Of a DNA stretch of 64,000 nucleotides, positions 53,938 to 64,000 are shown in pieces. The first letter of the stretch is position 1, and each line of letters opens with the position of its first letter. The translations under genes and the position numbers were made by a program. This DNA is from Atrina japonica. Lineage: Eukaryota; Mollusca; Bivalvia; Pterioida; Pinnidae. The DNA lies in the NCBI GenBank assembly GCA_030159075.1, contig BROG01000947.1:1-64000 (forward strand). Direction: 5' to 3'. The notes under the pieces are model-generated. The model saw nothing but the letters and a program-made list of their open reading frames with translations. It had not been told where the DNA came from and searched no databases.

Positions 53938-53968
53938 CGAATCAAATAGGGCCAAAGAGAAAACCAGG
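53938..53968 (+). CDS. Possible first coding exon of an unidentified host gene
   Basis: Ten codons from ATG 53938 to a CCAG/GTAATT donor at 53968, 40 bp after a TATA box. The peptide is basic at the end. Evidence is only positional, so this is a weak call. Confidence 0.25.
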
Positions 53969-53989
53969 TAATTTGATACACTTGTATAA

Positions 53990-54890
53990 GGTTGATTTGT
54001 CACATTACTGTTATCTAATGAAAACATTTGCTGACTATCAACAATACAAAGTATAGGTTGCGTTACGAAGCAGAGGCGATTTCTGTGAATTTTGGATGTG
54101 TTTGAACGCTCATAAGTGGAGTCTCGGTAGCTGTCGCTGTCTCAGACACTTCAGCTGAGGCTCAACTACATGAACGTCATCAGCACCCGGGTTCGTGGAT
54201 AACCTTTGTGTTTGGTATTCGTGTGTTCAAGTCCTTTCTTGAAACTTATCATTTAATTAAATAAAGGGTTAGGGCATCTATCATATAACTCGACTTGATC
54301 ATTTTAATTTATTGTGTTTTGGTATATTTTGTGTGTGTTGTGATTGTTTTATCAACCTTGGATTTTAGTGTTACAATTTCTATAGTTGTTGGGGTTTGAA
54401 GTTTTGTTGAATTTGGTTGCACAGGTAGTGCATGTCCGATATTCTGTATATATTAACCGGACCTTGAATTCAGTTTCATCTGTACGAATCCACTTAGGCT
54501 TCTAGTCTACACGTTACACTGTTAACATCATAGGTGAGTCAGGAATTAGATATAGCTGAACAAACTTTTTATATCTCAGCACATTATAACGACAATACAT
54601 GTGTATACTTATTGAATCAACAACTGATAAGTCTTCAAGTTAATTAATAAGTTGCCCCGTCAAATATGGTAACTGTAGCCTATAAACATGTATTTTATAT
54701 TTGTAAGGTTCTCAGAAGTTATCCGAGTTTATCCCACGTAATAAATTATATATAAGAAAGCAGCTCCAAATGTCTAAACTCAGAAAATCATTTATGTACA
54801 TCTTTTTGGTATATATATATATATTTTTTGTATTTTTGTAAATCCGCTTGGTTACACTTCATGCGCTGTCTAATTTCCATGACGGTACAG
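53990..54890. other. Unannotated stretch before the satellite, no gene seen
   Basis: No recognisable gene. An (AT)n tract at 54810-54830 precedes the satellite. An AATAAA lies near 54260, without a supported gene. Confidence 0.4.
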
Positions 54891-54894
54891 AGAA

Positions 54895-55108
54895 CAACAT
54901 GTCGATTCTGACTGATCAGGATTGTATAGAGTACAACAATTACAGGTTGAGTCCGACTGATCAGGATTGTATAGGCCCTAGAGAACAACAATCACAGATG
55001 GAGTCTGAGTGATCAGGATTGTATAGGCTCTAGAGAACAACAATCACAGATGGAGTCTGACTAATCAGGATTGTAGAGAACAATCACAGGTTGAGTCTGA
55101 CTGATCAG
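54895..55108. repeat. 42/45-bp satellite, left block
   Basis: Units of GTGGAGTCCGACTGATCAGG plus ATTGTATAGAGAACAACAATCACAG. About five copies stand before the DNA transposon. Confidence 0.9.
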
Positions 55109-57574
55109 CAGCCCTTTTCACAAAAAAATCTTTAGATAACTTTTACTCTTTAAAAAGAGTAAAATTAAGATTGTTATGGTTTTCATGAAAACTCTTAAGT
55201 GAATCTTAAGATAAAAATGTGTCGTAACTTTAAGAGAGCTATAGCTTTATATATCGCTGCTATCACCCACACTTAAGAGAATTTTTTACTCTTAAGATTT
55301 TATCAATATAATCGTAAGTGTCTCCATAGAAAAAAAGATGAATTTAATATGTTGTTTGATATGATTAACAGAATAGCTAGAGAACGCATTTTTTTTACAA
55401 TAGAATCTGAATATAGCTAGATCAACGAGTCACTAAATAATGACCAGCCGTTAGCTCGCTGCCTTTTTCCGAGGTACTGCATCGTGAACTTAGCGGACAC
55501 AACAAGAGATTTAATTGGAAGGCGTATAGAAAAATATCATGCGATTCCTCCCCATATCCAGAGGGAATTTTGTATTAAGAAGGTTAATAAATCTAGGATT
55601 AGATCGATTACGTTGTGTTGAAACTACAGAAGATCTGGGCTACCATACTGTACTGTCCTCGTCACATAATCCGTGAATCAGAAAAATAGCAATATAGAAA
55701 TCTAGGCCTATATCGATAATACATTGTCATAATAAGATAACATATGCATACCTTTTGTAATCCTTTAATAGATCTATAATGATAGATTTAGACAAGAAAA
55801 TTAAAATTTGCTAGCCCTGTCACTATTGTTTACATCTGTACCAAATTCTAGCGTTCTTTAAGTCACGCAATCTAACGTCATGTAAGAGGTCGATCCAAGC
55901 TGAAAAATAGGGGTGTTTCAAATGAAGTCGAGTTCACTAAATCTATCATCATCATTAACAGAAAACATTTGAATTACATCGGCGGATTTGGAGGTGCGGT
56001 AGGGTTCTCAAACCTTAGTTAAAATTAAAAAAAATCCTTGAGACTACTAGGTCGAATTTCTGCTCCGATTTTAATATACTTTTTTGCTGAATCAATTATC
56101 TTCTTTGGAGAAAGATAATCAATTTGACTTATTAGAGGTTATCAGGCATAGGTCCTATTTTCACGTCTGAATGTAGAAAAAGGCGTCTACGGACTTTAAA
56201 TTTCCTTTTTTCCTGAAAGCGTAAACCCCGATCCCCTTACGAAATGCGATCCCAATAGTTTGCAAAATAGGTATAACACCTTCAATTTCTCTGTTAAAAA
56301 ACACAGAATTTTCGCGACTCCCTTCGATTAGCAACAATATCAAGACTTGTGCCTCCCCCTTTATATTCTCGGTTTAGCTCTGGTGAGATATACATTATAT
56401 GAAAGTTGTACACGACAGTTTTTAAAAAGCAATAATCCCATATCACCATCGGCACCACTTTTACAAATTTTCTATATCCGCTAATGCGATGTGATACTTT
56501 TGAAGGATAAACAGGTCATAATTTAGTGTCTAAAAGCTTCAAAACGACCTCACGGGGCTTGTAAACTACACCATTTCCGGGGAAGGATACCCTATAGGCC
56601 TGTTCTGTGAAAATAACCCCTATGAGATTAACAATGGGACACCGAACTTGCCGTTAGATCGTGTCTAGAAGCTTACGAATTTGCAGATTTATTTTTTTCA
56701 AAGGTGCGAGTCCCCATAGTCTCAAACGAATTATTGCTTCACAATTTATCCAAAACTTTAAACCTAAAATATGTTCACTGAGGCTCGATTCTATAACAAT
56801 TTAGTATAATTATGTATCTAAATGGATATGTAAAATAAATGTTAAAAAAAACAAAACAATTTGTTTACGAAATACAATTAGATCTAAAAACATAAACACA
56901 CGACATCGTAAAAATAATTTACTACTAGCTATTTCACGAAGAAAGTACTGTTTATATTGTGAACAATTTTAAATTGATAGATTTAATAAAGTTCAATGAT
57001 AAATTTTAAAATAAACACATGACAGTATGAATATCTAAAATGCAAACACGAAGCGTACACAACACACACATTTAAATTAAAATTTTAAAATTTAAAATGT
57101 TAATACACAAAAACATAGCTTACAAACATATAATTTACTAATGTCGTATAGATCTAGATAACATACATGTAAAACACAAACAAACATACTAGTATTGTGT
57201 AATTTCAAAAGGCTGGAGTAAATTGTAAGTAGAGCTCTGTGAAACTTTATTTAATCATTATTCAAACTTAATTGAATTTCATTTACACCCAAATATTTGT
57301 CTTTTCTGGATTATATTCAGTGCAAATACATCAACTAAAATGCATGTGACGCCTTACGGGAAATATTGTATACGCATGCGAATCGAAAGTGAAACGTCGT
57401 TGCTATGCTTACTTTAATTGTAAGAGAAAAACTTAAGATTTTATCTTACGATTAAATCTTAAGAGAAAATAAAATCTTACGATAGCTTATGTGAAAAAAG
57501 ACTTAAGATTTATCTTACGATACTCGTACGATTTTATCTTAAGAATAATCTTATGATTTTTTGTGAAAAGGGCT
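55109..57574. mobile_element. Non-autonomous DNA transposon in the satellite (2.5 kb)
   Basis: The ends GCAGCCCTTTTCACAAAAAA and its inverted copy TTTTTTGTGAAAAGGGCTGC are at the two borders. The satellite unit resumes directly after it (AGCATTGTATAGAG), and the left flank ends in tgatca, so the target site was inside a unit (tgatcagcattgtatag is a normal variant, seen near 62920). The length of the target duplication is ambiguous. Subterminal regions contain many CTTAAGAT and ATCTTAAG steps in both orientations. No transposase frame was found. Confidence 0.8.
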
Positions 57575-60500
57575 GCAGCATTGTATAGAGAACAATCACG
57601 GGTAGAATCCGACTGATCTGGATTGTATAAAGAACAAAAATCACAGGTCAAGTCTGACTGATCAGGACTAAACGGAACAATCACAGGCGGAGTCCGACTG
57701 ATCAGGATTATATAGAGAACAGCAATCACAAGTAGAGTCCGACTGATCAGGATTGTAAAGAGAACAATCACATGTTGAGGCTGCCTGATCAGGATTGTAT
57801 AGAGAACAACAATCAGAAGTGGAGTCCGACTAATCAGGAGTGTATAAGGAACAAAAATGAGTCTGACTGATCAGGATTGTATAGATAACAATCACAGGTT
57901 GAGTCCGAATGATCAGGATTATATAGAGAACGACAATCACAGGTTGAGTCCGAATGATCAGGATTATATAGAGAACGACAATCACAGGTGGAGTTTAACT
58001 GATCAGGATTATATAGAGAACAACAATCACAGGTGGAGTTTAACTGATCAGGATTATATAGAGAACATTCACGGATTGAGTCTGACTTATCAGGATTGTA
58101 TAGAGAATAATAATCACAGGTTGAGTCTAACTGATCAGGATTGTATAGAGAACAATCACAAGTGGAGTCCGACTGATCAGGATTGTATAGAGAACAACCA
58201 CAGGTGGAGTCCAACTGATCAGGATTATATAGAGAACGACAATCACAGGTTGAGTCCGACTGATCAGGATTGTATAGAAAACAACAGTCACAAGATGAGT
58301 CCGACTGATCACGATTGTATAGAGAACAACAATCACAGGTGGATTCTGACTGATCAGGATTTTAGAGAACATTCACAGGTTGAGCCTAACTCATCAGGAT
58401 TGTATAGAGAACAACAATCACAGGTGGAGTCTGACTGATCAGGATTGTATAGAGAACAATCACAGGTGAAGTCTGACTGATCAGGATTGTATAGAGAACA
58501 ATCACAGGTGAAGTCTGACTGATCCGGATCACAGATGATGTCCGACTGATCAGGATTGTATAAAGAACAATCACAGATGAAATTCGATTGATTGATATTG
58601 TACTGAGAAGTACAATCACAAGTTGAATGTAACTAATTTAAATTTTACAGATAACTACAATCATAGGTGGATTCTGATTTACCAGGATTGTACAGAGAAC
58701 AATCACAGTTGGAGTCTGACTATAATGTAGAACAACAATCACTGGTAGAGTCCGACTAATCAGGATTGTATAGAGAACAATCAGAAGTTGAGTCCGAATG
58801 ATCAGGATTGTATAGAGAACAATCAAAAGTTGAGGCTGACTGATCAGGATTGTATAGAGAACAACCAGAGGTGGGGTCCGACTGATCAGGATTCTAGAGA
58901 ATAATCACAGGTTGAGTCTGACTGATCAGGATTGTATAGAGAACAACAATTACAGGTTGCGTTTGAATGATCAGGATTATATAGAGAACAATCGCAGGTG
59001 GAGTCCGACTGATCAAGATTGTATAAAGAACAATCGCAGGTGAAATTAGACTGATTGATATTGTACTGAGAAATACAATCACAAGTTGAATGTAACTAAT
59101 TTGATTTTTACGGATAACTACAATCATAGGTGGATTCTGATTTACCAGAATTGTACAGAGAACAATCACAGTTGGAGTCTGACTATAATATAAAACAACA
59201 ATCACAGGTAGAGTCCGACTAATCAGGATTGTATAGAGAATAACAATCACAGGTTGAGTCTGACTGATCAGGATTGTATAGAAAACAACAATCACTGGTA
59301 GAGTCGGACTGATCAGGATTGTATAGAGAACAATCAAAAGTTGAGGCTGACTGATCAGGATTGTATAGAGAACAACCAGAGGTGGAGTCCGACTGATCAG
59401 GATTGTAGAGAATAATCACAGGTTGAGTCTGACTGATCAGGATTGTATAGACAACAACAATTACAGGTTGAGTTTGAATGATCAAGATTATATGGAGAAC
59501 AATCGCAGGTGGAGTCCGACGGATCAGGATTATATAGAGAACGACAATCACAGGTTGAGTCTGATTGATCAGGATTGTAGAGAACAATTACAGGTGCACT
59601 CCGACTGATCAGAATTGTATAGTCTGACTGATCAGGTTTGTATAGAGAACAACAATCACAGGTTGAGTCTGATTGATCAGGATTGTATAGAGAACAACAA
59701 TCATAGGTGGAGTCTGACAGATCAGGATTGTGTAGAAAACAACAATCACAGGAGTCCGACTGATCAGGATTGTTTAGAGAACAATCACAAGTTGAGTCTG
59801 ACTGATCAGGATTGTATAGAGAACACTCAGAGGTGGAGTCCGACTGATGCAGATTGTAGAGAATAATCACAGTCTTATTGATAAAGATTTTATAGAGAAC
59901 AACAATTACAGGTTGAGTATGACTAATCATGAATGTATAGAAAACAATCACAGGTGGAGTCTGACTGATCAGGATTGTTTAGAGAACAACAATCACAGAT
60001 GGAATTTGACTGATCAGAATTGTATAGAGAACAATCACAGGTGAAGTCCGACTGTTTGGTATTGGACAGAAAACTACAATATCAGGATCATATAGATACC
60101 AATCACAAGATGAGTCTGAGTGATCGGGATTGTATAGAGAACAATCATATTTGGAGGCCGACTGATCAGGATTGTATAGATACCAATCACAAGATGAGTC
60201 TGACTGATCGGGATTGTATAGAGAACAATAATTACAGGTTGAGTCCGACTGATTAAGATTGTATGGAGAACAACTATCACAGATGGAGTCTAACTGAACA
60301 GGATTGTATAAAGAATAATCACAGTTGACTCCGACTGATCAGGATTGTATAGAGAACAACATTTACATGCTGGGTCTGACTAATCGGGATTGTATAGAAA
60401 ACAATCACATTTGGAGTCCGACTGATCAGGATTGTATAGAGAACGACAATCACAGGTGGAGTCCGACTGATCAGGATTGTAGAAAATAATCTCAGGTTGA

Positions 60501-63500
60501 GTCCGAATGATCAGGATTGTATAGAGAACGACAATTACAGGTTGAGTCCGACTGATCAGGATTGTGGAGAACAATCACAGATGGAGTCTGACTGATCAGG
60601 ATTGTTTAGAGAACAACAATCACAGCTGGAGTCCGACTGATCAGAATTGTATAAGGAACATTCACAGGTGAAGTCTGACTGATCAGGATTGTATAGAGAA
60701 CGACAATCACAGGTTGAGTCCGACTGATCAGGATTGTGGAGAACAATCACAGGTGGAGTCTGACTGATCAGGATTGTTTAGAGAACAACAATCACAGGTG
60801 GAGTCCGACTGATCAGAATTGTATAAGGAATATTCACAGATGAAGTCCGACTGATTGGTATTGGATAGAGAACAACAATTACAGATTGTGTATGACTGAT
60901 CATGAATGTATAGAGAACAATCACAGGTGGAGTCTGACTGATCAGGATTGTTTAGAGAACAACAATCACAGATGGAATTTGACTGATCAGAATTGTATAA
61001 GGAACATTCACAGGTGAAGTCCGACTGTTTGGTATTGGACAGAGAACTACAATATCAGGATTGTATAGATACCAATCACAAGATGAGTCTGACTGATCGG
61101 GATTGTATAGAGAACAATCACTAGATGAGTCTGCCTGATCGGGATTGTATAGAGAACAATAATTACAGGTTAAGTCCGACTGGTTAAGATTGTATGGAGA
61201 ACAACTATCACAGATGGAGTCTAACTGAACAGGATTGTATAAAAAATAATCACAGTTGAGTCCGACTGATCAGGATTGTATAGAGAACAACATTTACATA
61301 CTGAGTCTGACTGATCGGGATTGTATAGAGAACGACAATCACAGGTGGAGTCCGACTGATCAGGATTGTAGAAAATAATCACAGGTTGAGTCCGAATGAT
61401 CAGGATTGTTTAGAGAACGACAATTACAGCTGGAGTCCGACTGATCAGAATTGTATAAGGAATATTCACAGGTGAAGTCCGACTGATTGGTATTGGACAG
61501 ACAACAACAATTACATGTGGATTCTGACTGATCAGGATTGTATAGATACCAATCACAAGATGAGTCTGACTGATCGGGATTATATAGAGAACAATAATTA
61601 CAGATGTAGTCTAACTGAACAGGATTGTATAAAGAATAATCACAGTTGAGTCCGACTGATCAGGATTGTATAGAGAAAGACAATCACAGGTGGAGTCCGA
61701 CTGAGATAGAGTCCGACTGGTCAGTATTGTAGAAAACAATCACAGGTTGAGTCCGAATGATCAGGATTGTTTAGAGAACGACAATCACAGGTGGTGTCCA
61801 TCTAATTACAGGTTGAATCTGACTGATCAGGATTGTTTAGAGAACGACAATTACAGCTGGAGTCCGACTGATCATGATTGCATAAAGAACAACAATCACA
61901 GGTTGAGTGTGACAGATCAGGATTGTATAGAGAACAATCACAGGTGAAGTCTGACTGATCGGGATTGTATAGAGAACGACAATCACTGGTGGAGTCCGAC
62001 TGAGGTGGAGTCCGACTGATCAGGATTGTAGAAAATAATCACAGCTTGAGTCCGAATGATCAGGATTGTATAGAGAACGACAATCACAGGTTGAGTCCGA
62101 CTGATCAGGATTGTGGAGAACAATCACAGGTTGAATCTGACTGATCAGGATTGTACAGAGTACAACAATTACAGGTCGAGTCTGCCTGATCACGATAGTA
62201 TAGAGAACAATCGGAGGTGGAGTCTGACTGATCAGGATTGTTTAGAGAACAGCAATCACAGCTGGAGTCCGACTGATCAGAATTGTATAAGGAACATTCA
62301 CAGGTGAAGTCTGACTGATCAGGATTGTATAGAGAACGACAATCACAGGTTGAGTCCGACTGATCAGGATTGTGGAGAACAATCACAGGTGGAGTCTGAC
62401 TGATCAGGATTGTTTAGAGAACAACAATCACAGGTGGAGTCCGACTGATCAGACTTGTATAAGGAATATTCACAGATGAAGTCTGACTGATCAGGATTGT
62501 ACAGAGAACAACAATTACAGGTCGAGTCTGCCTGATCACGATAGTATAGAGAACAATCGGAGGTGGAGCCAGACTGATCATGATTGTATAGAGAACAACA
62601 ATCACAGGTTGAGTCTGACAGATCAGGATTGTATAAAAAACAATCACAGGTGAAGTCTGACTGATCAGGATTGTGGAGAACAATCACAGGTAGAGTCTGA
62701 CTGATCAGGATTGTTTAGAGAACAACAATCACAGGTGGAGTCCGACTAATAAAAATTGTATAAGGAACATTCACAGTTGAAGTACGACAGATTGGTATTG
62801 GACAGAGAACTATAATTACAGGTGGATTCTGACTGATCAGGATTGTATAGATACCAATCAAAAGATGAGTCTGACTGATCAGGATTGTATAGAGAACAAT
62901 AATTACAGGTGAAGTCTGACTGATCAGCATTGTATAGAGAACAACAATCACAGGTTGAGTCCGACTGATCAGGATTGTAGAGAACAATCAGGTGGAGTCT
63001 GACTGATCAGGATTGTTTAGAGAACAACAATCACAGGTGGAGTCCAACTGATCAGAATTGTATAAGGAACATTCACAGTTGTTGTCCGACTGATTGACAT
63101 TGGACAGAGAACTGAGTCTGACTGATCAGGATTTTATAGAGAACAACAATTACAGGTTGAGTCTGACTGATCATGATTGTATAGAGAACAATCGCAGGTG
63201 GAGTCCGACTGATCAGGATTATATAGAGAACAACAATCACATGTTGAGTCCGACTGATCAGGATTGTAGAGAACAATTACGGATGGATTCTGACTGATCA
63301 GGATTGTATAGATACCAATCACAAGATGAGTCTGACTGATCAGTATTGTATAGAGAACAATAATTACAGGTTGAGTCCGACTGGTCAAGATTGTATGGAG
63401 AACAACTATCACAGTTGAGTCCGACTGATCAGGATTGTATAGAGAACAACATTTACAGGTTGAGTTGAGTCTGACTGATCGGGATTGTATAGAGTACGAC

Positions 63501-64000
63501 AATCATAGGTGGAGTCCGACTGATCAGGATTGTAGAAAATAATCACAGGTCGAGTCCGACTGATCAGGATTGTTTAGAGAACGACAATCACAGGTGGTGT
63601 CCGACTAATCACAGGTTGAATCTGACTGATCAGGATTGTACAGTGAATAACAATTACAGGTTGAGTCTGACTGATCATGATAGTTAAAGAGAACAATCGG
63701 AGGTGGAGCCAGACTGATCATGATTGTATAGAGAACAACAATCACAGGTTGAGTGTGACAGATCAGGATTGTATAGAGAACAATCACAGGTGAAGTCCGA
63801 CTGATTAGGATTGTACAGAGAACAATCACAGGTTGAGTCCGACTGATTGGTATTGTACAGAGGACTACAATCACAGGTTTAGTCTAACTAATTGGTATTT
63901 TACGGAGAACTACAATCACAGGTGGATTCTGACTGATCAGGATTGTATAGAGAACAATTGCAGTTGAAGTATGACTATAATGTAAGACAAGTTTTATGTG
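57575..64000. repeat. 42/45-bp satellite, main block reaching the right edge
   Basis: More than 140 units of 42 or 45 bp (the difference is one ACA in GAACAACAATC versus GAACAATC). The common unit carries the palindrome TGATCA. Stop-free frames on both strands follow from the period being divisible by three; they give 14- or 15-residue repeats such as SLTDQDCIENNNHR. Several irregular units (GACAGAGAACTAC, AGATACCAATCACAAGATGAG) recur in the same order at 60080-60200, 61060-61150, 61520-61580 and 62840-62880, which suggests larger-scale repeats. Confidence 0.93.

Noticed and set aside
57857..58438. Frames with SLTDQDCIENNNHR-type repeats in the 42/45-bp array as genes
   Set aside because: They are direct translations of the satellite unit in several frames and both strands.

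Overview
The window is nuclear DNA from an invertebrate animal, probably a mollusc or another marine lophotrochozoan. Spliced exons of the animal cell-cycle gene ANAPC10, two Polinton/Maverick elements, Ty3/gypsy elements, a Tc1 remnant, tRNA-derived SINEs and very long minisatellites all point that way. The species cannot be fixed from the sequence alone. Flanking DNA is AT-rich and CpG-poor; the Polinton cargo is visibly richer in CpG.

Layout. 1-1664: minus-strand Ty3/gypsy fragment running off the left edge. 4956-23856: ANAPC10 (anaphase-promoting complex subunit 10) on the plus strand in three coding exons. Its second intron (about 15 kb) holds a 33-bp satellite array and an 8.0-kb LTR retrotransposon (14390-22409) inserted in that array. 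24.0-27.2 kb: 3' flank with a palindromic minisatellite, two SINE copies, a MITE and a Tc1/mariner remnant. 27279-35706: Polinton 1, 8.4 kb, with about 250-bp inverted termini. It carries a packaging ATPase, an integrase with chromodomain, core-like proteins and the first part of a capsid protein of the F54H12.2-like type; no DNA polymerase was seen. 35.7-37.5 kb: ETS-type motif cluster, a fragment of a third Polinton and a 56-bp repeat. 37726-53358: Polinton 2, 15.6 kb, with about 465-bp inverted termini, protein-primed DNA polymerase B, integrase, packaging ATPase, a different capsid lineage and about twelve small conserved accessory genes. 53.4-54.7 kb: a possible host promoter (CCAAT cluster plus TATA). 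54.9-64.0 kb: a 42/45-bp satellite that runs off the right edge, interrupted at 55109-57574 by a DNA transposon.

How it works together. Each Polinton has genes for integration (retroviral-type integrase), genome packaging (ATPase) and a capsid; Polinton 2 also has its replicase. Both look like integrated virus-like elements. Most genes carry frameshifts or stop codons. In Polinton 2 several frameshifts lie in homopolymers, so they could be assembly errors as well as decay. The most unexpected signal is a perfect histone-type 3' processing stem-loop, on the correct strand and 27 nt past the stop codon of a Polinton 1 gene. All readings come from inspection; no search or alignment was run.
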